A stretch of DNA of 64,000 nt from Clostridium folliculivorans (GTDB lineage Bacteria; Bacillota; Clostridia; Clostridiales; Clostridiaceae). Both the position numbers and the translations under genes were made by a program. Of the stretch, positions 28,787-38,801 are shown piece after piece. Each line of letters begins with the position of its first letter. Position 1 is the first letter of the stretch. Where the stretch lies: contig NZ_BQXY01000005.1 in the NCBI RefSeq assembly GCF_024341905.1, positions 124,001-188,000 on the forward strand, in the 5' to 3' direction. Under the pieces are notes generated by a model. The model had not been told where the DNA came from and did not search any database. It was given only the letters and a program-made list of their open reading frames with translations.

Positions 28787-28971
28787 TAAATAAAATAATT
28801 ATGTAACTATCACTCCAAAAAGATATTTTGACTATCAATATAATTAAGTAATGTACGATAATATAACTAATAATTAATATTATTAAAAAAAGGTTAGCAA
28901 ATAAATCCATTGGATTTAGATTATGGTTTAAATGTATATTATTTAAAATTTATTTTGTTTGGAGGATTAGT

Positions 28972-30681
28972 ATGGGAAATAAGGAAAAGAGATTAAAAAA
29001 TGTTAAGATAGTTCATGGAATAGTGGCTCTATGGCTTATTGCAATTGTTTCTTTGATAGTTGTAGGGATAGTTTCACTAACAAATATGTCCAAGATAAAT
29101 AGTAATCTAGAGGATATTAATAAGAAAGAACTAAAAAATATAAAGATATTAGGAGATGTTAATGGATCTTTTAATGGTATGAGAAATGTTCTTACAAAAA
29201 TAATAGATAGACCATATGATGAGGCTATGGTTACTACTGTTAAGGATACTGATACGAAAATAAGAGACTTAATAGGTCAATTGAATACATCAAGCAATAC
29301 TGCAGATAAGAATAAGATAATAAGTGATATGAAAGAATATTACGATCAATATATGCAAAAGTTCCCTCCTCTTGCGGATAAAAGAAAAGCAGGAGAAACA
29401 ATGGATAAAGCATATATGGATGAATATACTAAGGTTGGAACTGGAGTTAGTACAAGCATAGAAAAGCTTGTAGAGAGTGAAAAACAATCTGCTGACCTCA
29501 TAAGTAAGCAAAGTGAGGAACAATTTTTATCCACCAAGACTACTTTTATAGCAATTTCTGTAGGGGTAGTAGTTTTAGTTACTATTATATCTATGTTTAT
29601 ATTATGGTATATAAGAAGATCAATTATGGAGTTTACAAAACAATTAAAGGTTGTAGCTTCTGGAGATTTAACGGTTGATATAGATAGAGATGAAAAGAAT
29701 GAATTTGGAATAATGAAAAGAGAACTAGCAGTTACTGTAGAAGCAATATCTGGTATCTTAGGTGATGTGAAATCAAATGCTGGAAGGATGAATGAACAAG
29801 CACTATCTTTATCAGCAATTTCAGAGGAAATGACTTCATCATCTCAAGAAGTAAGTAACGCTATACAAGAGGTTGCTGTAGGATCTACATCACAGGCTGA
29901 GGAACTAATGACCATTGCAGGTGTTGTTAATGAGTTTGGGCAAGCTATAGAAAGTATTTCAAAAACAGTAAATAACGTAAATAGTTCAACTGAAACTATA
30001 AGTACTATGGCTAATCTAAGTAATGAGCAGTTACAAAGTCTTATACTATCGGTTAAGACTATAAGCGAATCATTTGGTAAGGTTGCTGAAAAGATAGATA
30101 AGCTTGGAGATAATATACAAGAGATAAATGGTATAACTTCGCTTATAAATAGTATTGCTGATCAAACTAATCTGTTAGCTTTAAATGCTGCAATAGAGGC
30201 TGCAAGAGCTGGGGAAGCAGGAAAAGGATTTGCTGTAGTAGCTGATGAAATACGAAAATTAGCAGAACAAAGTAAAACATCTTCTACAGAAATAAACAAT
30301 TTATTGGAAGTAATATCAAAAGAGACAAATGAGGTAGTAAATACTACTAATGTTGTAAATGATGAGTTTGCAGGACAAATAAATGTTATTGACCAGTCAA
30401 TAGTTTCCTTTAAAAATATCATAGAGCTAGTTGAAAAAGTAATACCTTTAATGAAGGAAGTAAGTAGTTCAATGGGACATATAGATTCTGAAAAGACTGA
30501 GATTATAGGAAGAATAGGAAATGCATCAGCAGTGGCAGAAGAAAATTCAGCTTCTGCAGAAGAGATAACTGCATCTTCTGAACAAATGAGTAGTTCGTCT
30601 GAAGAAGTTGCTGAGTCAGCACAAATACTTTCTGAAATGTCAGGTAATATGGTAGAAGCGATTAATAAGTTTAAGATATAG
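28972..30681 (+). CDS. Methyl-accepting chemotaxis protein, four-helix-bundle sensor (paralogue 1)
   Basis: 569 residues. TM1 (about 17-37), an extracellular sensor of about 150 residues predicted as a four-helix bundle, TM2 (about 190-212), HAMP, and a signalling coiled coil with the tip [22 protein letters not shown]. The C-terminal part is rich in Ser and Glu pairs ([10 protein letters not shown]) suited to methylation. Starts at ATG after TTGGAGG. The next gene but one terminator is a close paralogue, so the pair arose by tandem duplication. Ligand not known. Confidence 0.93.
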   Translation: MGNKEKRLKNVKIVHGIVALWLIAIVSLIVVGIVSLTNMSKINSNLEDINKKELKNIKILGDVNGSFNGMRNVLTKIIDRPYDEAMVTTVKDTDTKIRDLIGQLNTSSNTADKNKIISDMKEYYDQYMQKFPPLADKRKAGETMDKAYMDEYTKVGTGVSTSIEKLVESEKQSADLISKQSEEQFLSTKTTFIAISVGVVVLVTIISMFILWYIRRSIMEFTKQLKVVASGDLTVDIDRDEKNEFGIMKRELAVTVEAISGILGDVKSNAGRMNEQALSLSAISEEMTSSSQEVSNAIQEVAVGSTSQAEELMTIAGVVNEFGQAIESISKTVNNVNSSTETISTMANLSNEQLQSLILSVKTISESFGKVAEKIDKLGDNIQEINGITSLINSIADQTNLLALNAAIEAARAGEAGKGFAVVADEIRKLAEQSKTSSTEINNLLEVISKETNEVVNTTNVVNDEFAGQINVIDQSIVSFKNIIELVEKVIPLMKEVSSSMGHIDSEKTEIIGRIGNASAVAEENSASAEEITASSEQMSSSSEEVAESAQILSEMSGNMVEAINKFKI

Positions 30682-30736
30682 TACTTAGCTATCAATAGGT
30701 CAAAGTGATTAATTTGATACAAATATAATTAAGTAG

Positions 30737-30807
30737 CAGTCACTATAATTACTGTTCTAAATGTTACGTATTTAGTATTTAGGCGGTACATAAGTGACTG
30801 TTTTTTT
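30737..30807 (+). terminator. Terminator between the two chemoreceptor genes
   Basis: CAGTCACT (30737-30744) pairs with AGTGACTG (30793-30800), followed by seven Ts. A second stem (CTAAAT/ATTTAG) sits inside the long loop. Confidence 0.75.
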
Positions 30808-30895
30808 CTGATTTCTGAAAAAAAGCACCTGATTCTAAAATTTATCTACTTTTAATCCTAAAATACTACATATAAAATTATGTTAAGACAGCATT

Positions 30896-30909
30896 TGTAA
30901 ACGGTTAAC
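30896..30909 (+). promoter_or_regulatory. cre-like operator upstream of chemoreceptor paralogue 2
   Basis: TGTAAACGGTTAAC matches 12 of 14 positions of TGNAANCGNWWNCA and shares its TGYAAACGRTT core with the site before the first chemoreceptor (2593-2606). It is 112 bases before the start codon. Confidence 0.4.
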
Positions 30910-31021
30910 CAAGGATGTTCTAGTTTTAAATAAAATCAATTCTTGTAGGTTATGTTTAGGAAACTTAAAAACATAAGTTTTATAACTAAGTGGTACATCA
31001 ATATAATTGGAGGATTAAGTG

Positions 31022-32731
31022 ATGAAGAATAACGAAAATCAATTAAAGAATGCAAGGGCTATGCAAGGAATACTAGCAATTTGTTCGATGTCTGTTCTTT
31101 CATTAATAATTGTAGGAATAATTTCATTATCTAACTTATATAAAATAAATAATAATTTAAAATCAATTAATGATAATGAGCTGGAAAACATGAGAATATT
31201 AGTAGATGTAGATAGTGCATTTAATGGTATGAAAAATATAATCTCAAAAATAATTAGTGAACCTTATGATGAGACTATGGCAATGACAGTAAGTGATACT
31301 AATAATAAAATAATATCTTTATTAAGTAAGCTTCAAACTTCAAAAAATACTGAAGAACAAGATAAGCTTATTTTAGAACTTAAACAATCTTATGAAAAAT
31401 ATATGGATAAGTTTTCTCCACTTAGACAGCAAAGAAGAATTGGAGAGGTAATGTCAAAAGAATATATGAATGATTATACTAATGCTGGGCTTTTAGTAGG
31501 AGAAAATATAGACAAGCTTGTTATAAGTGAAAAAAAATCATCAGATGCCACTAGTAAGCAAAGTCAGCAGCAATTTACTAGTACAAGAAATACTTTTATA
31601 GGAGTTTCTATAGCAGTAGCTATTATGATAGTTATTATATCTATGGTTACATTAACTTACATAAAGAAATCAATAAAAATATTTACCTCTCAATTAAAAG
31701 TATTAGCATCAGGGGACTTGACCATAGACATAGATAGAAATGAAAGTAGCGAATTTGGTATTATGAAAAGGGAATTAGCAGTGACTGTAGACTCTATTTC
31801 TTCAATATTAAGTGATGTAAAAGAAAATGCAAGTAAGATAAATAATCATGCAGTATCGTTGTCAACAGTTGCAGAGGAAATGAGTTCATCTTCACAGGGA
31901 GTTAGTGGTTCGATACAAGAAGTTGCATTAGGATCAACATCCCAAGCAGATGAGCTACTTAATATAGCTAAAATAGTTAATGAGTTTGGAGAAGAAATTG
32001 ATAGCATGGCTTCAATTATTAAAGATGTTAATGATATTACTGAAGTTGTGGGGTCTATGGCAAATGTGAGTAATGAACAATTACAAAATCTTATATTTTC
32101 AGTTAAAACTATAAGTAATTCTTTTAAAGGTGTTACTGAAAGAATAGATCATCTAGGGTCTAATATAAAAGAAATAAATGCAATAACATCTCTTATAAAT
32201 AGCGTGGCTGACCAAACAAATCTACTGGCACTTAATGCAGCAATTGAAGCTGCAAGAGCAGGGGAAGCGGGAAAAGGATTTTCTGTAGTTGCTAATGAGA
32301 TAAGAAACCTAGCGGAGCAAAGTAAAAGCGCATCTTTAGAGATAAACAATTTATTAAGAGTTATTTCTAAAGAGACCAATGAAGTTGTCACTACAACAAA
32401 TGATGTAAATAGTGAATTTACAGATCAAATAGATATAATAAATCAATCCATAACGTCTTTTAAAGATATAATAGAAATGGTTGGAAAAGTAATACCATTG
32501 ATGGAAAACATGAGAGAATCTATGGGTACTGTTAGTTCTGAGAAAAGTGATATAATATCAAAGATAAGTAGTACATCTGCAGTTGCTGAACAAAATTCGG
32601 CTTCTTCAGAAGAAATTATAGCTTCTTCTGAGCAGATGAATAGTTCATCTGAAGAAGTGGCGAAATCAGCTCAAATACTTTCTTCAATGTCAACAAGTAT
32701 GGTCGAAGCTATAAATCAGTTCAAAATATAG
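31022..32731 (+). CDS. Methyl-accepting chemotaxis protein, four-helix-bundle sensor (paralogue 2)
   Basis: 569 residues, same length and layout as the gene before it: TM1 (about 18-38), four-helix sensor, TM2 (about 192-214), HAMP, and tip [22 protein letters not shown]. The two are alike along the whole length, least in the sensor ([16 protein letters not shown] against [16 protein letters not shown]), so they may sense related ligands. GTG 31019 directly precedes ATG 31022; GGAGG at 31009-31013 would serve either, and I take the ATG. Own upstream region with a cre-like site, own terminator. Confidence 0.92.
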   Translation: MKNNENQLKNARAMQGILAICSMSVLSLIIVGIISLSNLYKINNNLKSINDNELENMRILVDVDSAFNGMKNIISKIISEPYDETMAMTVSDTNNKIISLLSKLQTSKNTEEQDKLILELKQSYEKYMDKFSPLRQQRRIGEVMSKEYMNDYTNAGLLVGENIDKLVISEKKSSDATSKQSQQQFTSTRNTFIGVSIAVAIMIVIISMVTLTYIKKSIKIFTSQLKVLASGDLTIDIDRNESSEFGIMKRELAVTVDSISSILSDVKENASKINNHAVSLSTVAEEMSSSSQGVSGSIQEVALGSTSQADELLNIAKIVNEFGEEIDSMASIIKDVNDITEVVGSMANVSNEQLQNLIFSVKTISNSFKGVTERIDHLGSNIKEINAITSLINSVADQTNLLALNAAIEAARAGEAGKGFSVVANEIRNLAEQSKSASLEINNLLRVISKETNEVVTTTNDVNSEFTDQIDIINQSITSFKDIIEMVGKVIPLMENMRESMGTVSSEKSDIISKISSTSAVAEQNSASSEEIIASSEQMNSSSEEVAKSAQILSSMSTSMVEAINQFKI

Positions 32732-32804
32732 ATACTTACTTTTTTCGTATACTGGAATTTAGTTGTCTATAGATTTCACTTTATTATAATTAATCTAAAG
32801 AATA

Positions 32805-32850
32805 AAAAAGACTTCTTATAATCCTTCCTTAAGGGATATAAGAAGTTTTT
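32805..32850. terminator. Terminator after chemoreceptor paralogue 2
   Basis: ACTTCTTATAATCC (32811-32824) pairs with the complementary stretch at about 32832-32845 with a small bulge, flanked by an A run on the left and five Ts on the right. Confidence 0.75.
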
Positions 32851-32907
32851 AATTATAGCCATAATTATATTATTGGATGGATAATTATTTAATTTCAATA
32901 CGATGAT

Positions 32908-33013
32908 TTATGGATGTACCACTTCGTAATGAAACTTATTATTTTTAAATCCTCTCACCAGAACCCGTGAGAGTTTTAAAAATAGATTGCGGTTCGAAGT
33001 GGTAGATCTATAA
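32908..33013. repeat. Hairpin repeat family B, copy 2 (full length)
   Basis: Ends TTATGGATGTACCACTTCG (32908-32926) and its complement (32995-33013) match at 17 of 19 positions. Inside are a TTTTTAAA/TTTAAAAA pair and a tip stem CTCTCAC/GTGAGAG. A fragment of family A (TTTAATTTCAATACGATG) abuts on the left at 32888-32905. It ends 12 bases from the end of the DeoR-type gene. Confidence 0.75.
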
Positions 33014-33024
33014 CAGCGTCATTT

Positions 33025-33786
33025 TTAAAATACTTCTATATTGAAATCAGATAATATACTTTGGACCTCTTCTGTAGGGGCTTTCTCTGTTATTATGCAA
33101 TCTATATCACTTAAACAGGCAAACTTATAGTTTCCATCCATGTGAAACTTAGAATCTTCCATAACAACATAACTTTTTTTGCTAGATTCAAGAATAGCCC
33201 TCTTGGTTATACCATCATCAATATCGAAGGTGGTAATGCTTTCATCGAATACATCAATTCCGCAACTTCCAATAAAGGATTTATCAAATTTATATTTTGA
33301 TATAATTTCAATAGTAGGAGCTCCGGTAAAGCCATCTAGATTTCTATTTAAAATTCCACCAGTGCAAATAACTCTAATATTATTAGGTTTTGAAAGTACA
33401 GTCACTATATCTAGCATGTTTGTTACTATGGTTATCTGCTTGTTGCTAGAAGCAAGCAGTTTTGCAAGTATTATATTTGTAGTAGAGATATCTAAGAAAA
33501 TAGTCTCTCTATGATTTATAATGTTAAATGCCTTTTGTGCTATTATTGTTTTAGTAGTTATATCTGCATCTTTTCTTGTAAGTACACCTATATCTTCTGC
33601 TGACTCTCTTACCTGTACAGCACCTCCATAAGTTCGCTTTAATAAACTTTGATTTTCTAATGTCTTTAAATCTTTTCTTATGCAATCTTCAGTAACATTG
33701 AATTTTATGCTTAGATCCTTAACCTTTAATTTACCTTCAGTATTTAATATTTTAATAATTGCATCTAATCTTTCTTCTGCAAACAA
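33025..33786 (-). CDS. DeoR-family transcriptional regulator (sugar metabolism)
   Basis: 253 residues. N-terminal winged helix-turn-helix (about 5-55: KVKDLSIKFNVTEDCIRKDLKTLENQSLLKRTYGGA) and a C-terminal DeoR sensor domain of the sugar-phosphate isomerase type (FLDISTTNIILAKLL, GGILNRNLDGFTG, KSFIGSCGID). Such proteins usually repress sugar catabolic operons and are relieved by a phosphorylated sugar. The start is TTG 33786 with AGAGAGGTG 7 bases before it; no nearby ATG gives the full helix-turn-helix. It is divergent from the PTS regulator gene 650 bases away and may control that operon. Confidence 0.88.
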   Translation of the reverse strand: MFAEERLDAIIKILNTEGKLKVKDLSIKFNVTEDCIRKDLKTLENQSLLKRTYGGAVQVRESAEDIGVLTRKDADITTKTIIAQKAFNIINHRETIFLDISTTNIILAKLLASSNKQITIVTNMLDIVTVLSKPNNIRVICTGGILNRNLDGFTGAPTIEIISKYKFDKSFIGSCGIDVFDESITTFDIDDGITKRAILESSKKSYVVMEDSKFHMDGNYKFACLSDIDCIITEKAPTEEVQSILSDFNIEVF

Positions 33787-34155
33787 AGTTTTACACCTCT
33801 CTTATATAAACACATATAAATTAACGTCTAACTTAATTATTTTACACTACTTTAGAAGAAATTTATACTTGAAATAATAATAAATGCGTATGTAAATAAG
33901 ATTAAATGATAAGAAATAATAAATAATCAAATTATTAGTACATAATAAAGCTAACTAGGCGGCAAGATATATAAATAAAAACTTATGGGGAAAATAAAAT
34001 GCAACTAATATAAGCTTATACGAGATTTGGAAAGTGTATATGGCGTAGGAACTAGAACTAAAGGCAGATTAATTTAATTTACAAATATAGAGGTAGGAAT
34101 AAATTTTGTTTGTAAGGTAAGAATACTAAATGTTTGCAACATAAGTCCATAGGTT

Positions 34156-34208
34156 AAAAAAGGTACTTGAATCAGAGTGGTTGAGAGCTCGATTCGGGTA
34201 TCTTTTTT
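34156..34208 (+). terminator. Orphan terminator in the long leader region before the PTS regulator
   Basis: AAAAAAGGTACTTGAATC (34156-34173) pairs fully with 34191-34208 using three G-U pairs, and six Ts close it. No gene on the plus strand ends here, so it ends either an unannotated small RNA or an attenuated leader. The gap 33787-34442 otherwise holds the promoter at 34348-34376; I found no T-box (AGGGTGGNACC) or other known riboswitch core in it. Confidence 0.75.
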
Positions 34209-34347
34209 GTTGTATACGAATAAGTGATTTTTTATCAATAGTAACAAAGTTTAGTAAAGTGAATGTATAAATGAAAATATGTGATGATTTACATTACTAA
34301 TAAGATGTTGCCACATCAATGAGGTAATAAATGGAGCGCTTGAAACG

Positions 34348-34376
34348 TTGAATTTAGGCTGTGTAAACATTATAAT
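34348..34376 (+). promoter_or_regulatory. Promoter of the PTS regulator gene, with a cre-like overlap
   Basis: -35 TTGAAT (34348-34353), exactly 17 bases, -10 TATAAT (34371-34376). The -35 overlaps a CTTGAAACGTTGAATT palindrome-like sequence that resembles a shortened cre site, which would make the operon subject to glucose repression. Confidence 0.6.
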
Positions 34377-34442
34377 AAGATTGCAGATGGAAATAAATGT
34401 AAAATAGTATGCCGCATTATTTGTGGCAAAAGGTGAATAAAT

Positions 34443-36428
34443 ATGGACAGAGTTTATAAAATAGTGGATTTGCTATTAAAAAGTGATTGCCCCCTATCTG
34501 TAGATTTTATTGCAGAAAATCTTAATGTATCAAATAAGACCATTAGAAATGATTTTCCTAAAATACAACAGATTGTTGAAGAAGCTAACTTAAAGCTTAC
34601 TAGAAAACCAGGGGTAGGCATTATTATCGAGGGATTAGAAGAAAAAAAACTGAGACTGGAAAAAGCTTTAAAAGAAGATAACAGTTATATAGAACCATTT
34701 TCTCCAGAGGATAGATTGAACTATATTTTAAAACAATTATTTATAAACAAAGCACCTATTACAGTAAAAGAACTATCACAAAGTTTATATGTAAGTAGAG
34801 TTACTGTTCAGAAAGATTTAGAGAAAGTTGAAGAATGGCTTTCTAAGTTCAATTTAAGCTTAAAAAAGAAACCAAACTATGGCATTGAGATTATTGGCAA
34901 CGAAGAGGAATGGAGAAAAGCTATTGCAAACCTATTAGCATTGACAAGCAATAAAGGTTACGAAGAACTAAAAGAACTTCTTTATGATGAATACGAGAGG
35001 AAAATTGATTATAAGTCTATTTCAAAATTAAAAGAATTAGTAAATATTGATTATAGACTTTTAGAAAAGATAATCACTAAGGCAGAAAAAAAATTAGAGT
35101 TTAAATTCTCAGATGAAGCTTTTGTCAGCTTAATTATGCATATAGCAATATCAATCAAAAGATTAAAGGAAGGAAAAGATGTAAAGCTTTCTGAGGAAAT
35201 GCTAAACAGTTTAAAGGAAAATGAGGAGTACGAGGAAGCAAGGCAGATATCAGAAGAAATTGAAGAATCATTTAAGATAAAACTGCCTGAATCTGAAATT
35301 GGGTATATACTTCTTCATATTTTAGGAACAAAACTTCTTGAAGGAAAAAGCGAAAACCTAACGATTGCCTTGGAAGGTCAAGGGGATAGTGAACTTGCAG
35401 TGATAATGGCTAGGGAGATAATAAGTATTGCAGAGAGAGCCCTACACATGAATTTAAGTAATGATAAGCAACTGCTAAATGGGCTTATTTTACATCTGCG
35501 CCCTACAATAAATAGATTAAAATATGATCTTGCTTTAAGAAATCCAATGCTTAAGGAGATAAAGGAAAATTACATTGAAATATATGGAGTAGCTTGGATG
35601 ACAAGCACTGTATTTGAAAAGTACCTGAGTGTAAAGATGCCAGAAGAGGAAATAGGATATATATGTCTTCATTTAGCAGCATCAGTAGAACGTAACAAAA
35701 ACCCACTAAAGGCATTGATAGTTTGTGCTAGTGGGATAGGGACATCTCAATTTATTGCAGCTAGGCTTGAGAGGAGCTTCAGACAAATAGAGATTATAGA
35801 TGTAATATCCATCATCGAGTTAAAGCAGAGAAGCTTGAAAGACATAGATATAGTCATATCTACTGTTCCAGTGGAAGTAAATAGACCTAAACTAATGATT
35901 AGTCCATTACTTAATCAAAACGATATTAGAAGGCTTGGAATTTTTATTGATAATGTTTATAGTAATAAAAGCAAAAGCGATGAAAAATATTCAATTATCG
36001 ATAAGAGCTTAATAAAGATACAGGGGGATGTAGAAAGCAAAGAATTATTGATAAAAGAAATGTGTATTGATTTAGTCAACGGCAAATACGTAGACGATGA
36101 ATACGTTTACAATGTATTAGAACGAGAAAAGATATATAGCACTGCAATAGGGGGTGGGGTTGCAATACCTCATGGTGAAGTAGCACTGGTTAAACGCTCA
36201 TGCTTTGCGATCAGTATATTGGATCATCCTATATGGTGGGGAAATGACAGTGTAGAAATGATTTTTCTATTATGTATAAGTGAAGCTGATAGAGAAAAAT
36301 CAAAAAAGTGGATGAGAAACCTATACAATTTCATTGAAGATAGTAGCAATGTAAAATTCTTAAAAAGCATAAAAAGTTCAGAAGAAATTTCTAGAGTTGT
36401 GGAGGAATTTATATATGCTGATAAATAG
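34443..36428 (+). CDS. PRD-containing PTS transcriptional activator (MtlR/LicR/ManR type)
   Basis: 661 residues. Domains in order: HTH_11 (about 1-60, CPLSVDFIAENLNVSNKTIRNDF), Mga-like HTH (about 85-165), PRD1 (about 175-290) and PRD2 (about 300-400) with their regulatory histidines (LIMHIAISIKR, LHILGTK, LILHLRPTINR, CLHLAAS), EIIB-like domain (about 415-500) with Cys428 in VCASGIGTSQF, and EIIA-like domain (about 515-660) with His577 in GVAIPHGE. PTS phosphorylation of these sites tells it whether the sugar is present. It heads the fructose-type PTS operon and overlaps the EIIA gene by 14 bases. Confidence 0.93.
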   Translation: MDRVYKIVDLLLKSDCPLSVDFIAENLNVSNKTIRNDFPKIQQIVEEANLKLTRKPGVGIIIEGLEEKKLRLEKALKEDNSYIEPFSPEDRLNYILKQLFINKAPITVKELSQSLYVSRVTVQKDLEKVEEWLSKFNLSLKKKPNYGIEIIGNEEEWRKAIANLLALTSNKGYEELKELLYDEYERKIDYKSISKLKELVNIDYRLLEKIITKAEKKLEFKFSDEAFVSLIMHIAISIKRLKEGKDVKLSEEMLNSLKENEEYEEARQISEEIEESFKIKLPESEIGYILLHILGTKLLEGKSENLTIALEGQGDSELAVIMAREIISIAERALHMNLSNDKQLLNGLILHLRPTINRLKYDLALRNPMLKEIKENYIEIYGVAWMTSTVFEKYLSVKMPEEEIGYICLHLAASVERNKNPLKALIVCASGIGTSQFIAARLERSFRQIEIIDVISIIELKQRSLKDIDIVISTVPVEVNRPKLMISPLLNQNDIRRLGIFIDNVYSNKSKSDEKYSIIDKSLIKIQGDVESKELLIKEMCIDLVNGKYVDDEYVYNVLEREKIYSTAIGGGVAIPHGEVALVKRSCFAISILDHPIWWGNDSVEMIFLLCISEADREKSKKWMRNLYNFIEDSSNVKFLKSIKSSEEISRVVEEFIYADK

Positions 36429-36864
36429 AAATCTTATAGTGCTTGATTTGGAGGCCAAGTGTAAAACAGAGGTTATTAAAAAGATGATTGATCTAGCCTA
36501 TAAGGAAGACAGGATAATTTCAAAAGAAGATTTTTTAAAATGTGTACTAGAACGAGAAGAGGAAATTTCAACAGGTGTTGGTAATGGCATTGCTATACCC
36601 CATGGAAAATCAGAAACTGTGAAAGAGGCTTTGATAGTATTCGCAAAATTAAAAAACGGCATAGATTGGGAGTCTATGGATAGTGAAAAGGTTGACTTAA
36701 TATTTTTACTAGGAGTGCCGGAGAGAAACAAAGAGAATCTACATCTTAAGATACTTGCTCAACTGTCAAGAAAACTTATGGACGAAGATTTTGTAAAATT
36801 ATTGCGAAATTCATCTACTGAAGAAGAGGTCTATTATATTTTACGAAGCATTGAGGCGTCATAA
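36415..36864 (+). CDS. PTS fructose-family EIIA component
   Basis: 149 residues, one EIIA(Fru/Mtl) domain. Phosphorylated His63 lies in STGVGNGIAIPHGKSE. It passes phosphate from HPr to the EIIB encoded two genes on. A TTG at 36397 is in frame, but ATG 36415 has GTGGAGGAA upstream and puts the N-terminus where EIIA domains start. The start lies inside the activator gene, so translation is coupled. Confidence 0.92.
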   Translation: MLINRNLIVLDLEAKCKTEVIKKMIDLAYKEDRIISKEDFLKCVLEREEEISTGVGNGIAIPHGKSETVKEALIVFAKLKNGIDWESMDSEKVDLIFLLGVPERNKENLHLKILAQLSRKLMDEDFVKLLRNSSTEEEVYYILRSIEAS

Positions 36865-36939
36865 ATTTAATGGACATGGTTCTTTGAAATGTAGAAAAAC
36901 CGAAAGTTTTCAAAAAAATTCAAAATGGAGGTATATTAA

Positions 36940-37989
36940 ATGAAAGAAGAACTAAAAAGACTTAGAGAATATCTTATGACAGGTGTTTCTTACATGATAC
37001 CTATAGTTGTTATAGGTGGTGTCCTCATTGCTTTCTCTATTATGCTCAGCGGTGTAAAAGCGGGGCAAGGCGCAGTAGTTGATAATGATTTCTTGAAAAA
37101 GTTAATGCAAATAGGAAGTGATGCATTTTCTCTAATGGTTCCAGTACTAGCAGGGTTTATCGCATATGGTATAGCTGATAGGCCAGGTATCGCGCCAGGT
37201 CTTGTAGCCGGAGTTCTAGCCAATGATGTAAAGGCTGGATTCTTAGGCGGTATAATAGGTGGTTTACTTGCAGGTTACATTGCAAGATGGATAAAGAGCT
37301 GGAAAATTCCTAAGAGTTTAAGGCCTATAATGCCGATATTCATTATACCACTGCTAACCAGTATCACAGTTGGACTACTTATGTTGTATGTCCTTGGAGG
37401 ACCTATAAGTGCACTAATGACTTCAATGACTGGTGGTCTAAAGTCAATGAGTTCTGGAAGTGCTGTCTTACTAGCACTTATTATGGGAGCAATGATTGCA
37501 TTTGATATGGGAGGACCGGTAAATAAGGTTGCATTTATGTTTGGTTCAGCAATGATTCAAGAGAACATATTTACAGTAATGGGACCTGTTGCTGTAGCAA
37601 TATGTGTACCACCACTAGCTATGGGTATCGCATCATTGGTTGCTCCTAAGAAGTATTCAAAAACAGAACAGGAAGCAGGTAAAGGTGCTATTGCCATGGG
37701 GCTAATTGGAATCACTGAAGGAGCTATACCTTTTGCGGCTGGTGATCCATTAAGAGTTATACCTTCAATTATGGTTGGATCGTCAATTGGAGCGGCTATA
37801 GCTGCACTTCTAAAAGTAGGAGATCATGCTCCGCACGGAGGCCCTATAGTACTGCCTGTTGTTGATAATCCTTTAGGGTTTATAGTTTCGGTTTTGGTTG
37901 GAATAGCTATAACTGTTCTAATGGTAAATCTTTTAAAGAAGCCAGTATCTGCTACTGAAGAAGTAGAAGAAGATAGCGAAGGAATGTAA
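36940..37989 (+). CDS. PTS fructose-family EIIC permease component
   Basis: 349 residues, about nine to ten membrane helices. It begins KEELKRLREYLMTGVSYMIPIVVIGGVL, typical of the separate EIIC of FrwC/FruA type, and has the conserved GITEGAIPFAAGDPLRVIPS and HAPHGGP segments. It forms the sugar channel of the PTS. GGAGG precedes ATG. The operon continues into EIIB after a 259-base gap that contains a repeat B hairpin. The sugar is not shown by the sequence; next-door glycosidase and phosphorylase genes suggest an oligosaccharide or disaccharide rather than fructose. Confidence 0.92.
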   Translation: MKEELKRLREYLMTGVSYMIPIVVIGGVLIAFSIMLSGVKAGQGAVVDNDFLKKLMQIGSDAFSLMVPVLAGFIAYGIADRPGIAPGLVAGVLANDVKAGFLGGIIGGLLAGYIARWIKSWKIPKSLRPIMPIFIIPLLTSITVGLLMLYVLGGPISALMTSMTGGLKSMSSGSAVLLALIMGAMIAFDMGGPVNKVAFMFGSAMIQENIFTVMGPVAVAICVPPLAMGIASLVAPKKYSKTEQEAGKGAIAMGLIGITEGAIPFAAGDPLRVIPSIMVGSSIGAAIAALLKVGDHAPHGGPIVLPVVDNPLGFIVSVLVGIAITVLMVNLLKKPVSATEEVEEDSEGM

Positions 37990-38002
37990 ATACATTATTA
38001 TA

Positions 38003-38094
38003 GATAAACTACTTCCTATTGAAATTTATCCAAATAAAGATTCGAAGAACCATCGAAATATTTATTTGGAGTTTAAGGATTGAAGTAGTTTATC
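38003..38094. repeat. Hairpin repeat family B, copy 3, inside the PTS operon
   Basis: Perfect 13-base ends GATAAACTACTTC / GAAGTAGTTTATC and an inner perfect pair CCAAATAAA / TTTATTTGG. It lies between the EIIC and EIIB genes, so it would be transcribed as a stable stem within the operon mRNA. Confidence 0.75.
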
Positions 38095-38248
38095 AGTTCA
38101 GCGGAATAGATAATCCAGTTCTATTTAATAAAACCAAGCGATAATTTTGTTGACTATTATTGGTAGCACATTTATTAACTATACTTTTTATTTGGAACCG
38201 GTTTATCTATATATCAGTAAACTAAGTGAAAAGGAAAAGAGGGATAAA

Positions 38249-38560
38249 ATGAAAATAGTAGCTGTAACAGCATGTCCAACAGGTATTGCTCACACCTATA
38301 TGGCAGCGGAAGCTTTAGAAAAAGCAGCAAAAAAGATGGGTCATAGTATAAAAGTTGAAACTCAAGGTTCTATAGGTATTGAAAATAAGATAAGTGTCAA
38401 GGAAGTGATGGCTGCTGACCTTGTTATACTTGCTGTGGATGTAGCAGTAAAAGAAGAAAGCAGGTTTAAGGGTAAGCCTATATATAGATGCGAGGCACAA
38501 CCAGTAATAAAAAATGCTACAAAAATTATTCAAGAAGCTCTGAAGATAATAAATTCATAA
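38249..38560 (+). CDS. PTS fructose-family EIIB component
   Basis: 103 residues, the usual size. MKIVAVTACPTGIAHTYMAAE has the phosphorylated Cys9. The open frame runs back to a TTG at 38147, but ATG 38249 has AAGAGGG just upstream and gives the exact family start. It transfers phosphate from EIIA to the sugar carried by EIIC. A terminator follows. Confidence 0.93.
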   Translation: MKIVAVTACPTGIAHTYMAAEALEKAAKKMGHSIKVETQGSIGIENKISVKEVMAADLVILAVDVAVKEESRFKGKPIYRCEAQPVIKNATKIIQEALKIINS

Positions 38561-38584
38561 TCTAAAGGACAGAAACTTCAAATT

Positions 38585-38650
38585 AAAAGAGGGAAGAGAA
38601 ATTACATTACGGAGTAGTTTCCTTTACCCTCTTTTATTTTATTCTTAGCG
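38585..38650 (+). terminator. Terminator of the PTS operon
   Basis: AAAAGAGGG (38585-38593) pairs with CCCTCTTTT (38637-38645); the inner part (AAGAGAAATTAC with AGTAGTTTCCTTT) extends the stem with a few mismatches. T-rich tail. Confidence 0.7.
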
Positions 38651-38718
38651 AATTTTATATTTATGCAAAACATCTAAAAAATCAACTCTATAACCAAAAA
38701 AACACCCCTTTACCAAGA

Positions 38719-38737
38719 ATGGCATAAATTATACCAT
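38719..38737. promoter_or_regulatory. 19-base near-perfect palindrome upstream of the GH30 gene
   Basis: ATGGCATAA-A-TTATACCAT, 8 of 9 half-site positions complementary. It sits 64 bases before the GH30 ATG, in the only promoter-sized gap after the PTS terminator, so it is a candidate operator for the GH30 and phosphorylase genes. Confidence 0.4.
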
Positions 38738-38801
38738 ATTAAGTGTAAAGCTATACATTTAAAATTAAAGACCTATGGAAAAGAATAGTTGAGGTGTAGA
38801 G

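Noticed and set aside
34000-34208. Possible T-box or other known riboswitch before the PTS activator
   Set aside because: The terminator is clear, but no AGGGTGGNACC box, specifier loop or other conserved core was found.
34338-34353. CTTGAAACGTTGAATT as a full cre site
   Set aside because: The half-site spacing is one base too short for the consensus. Mentioned only as cre-like under the promoter.
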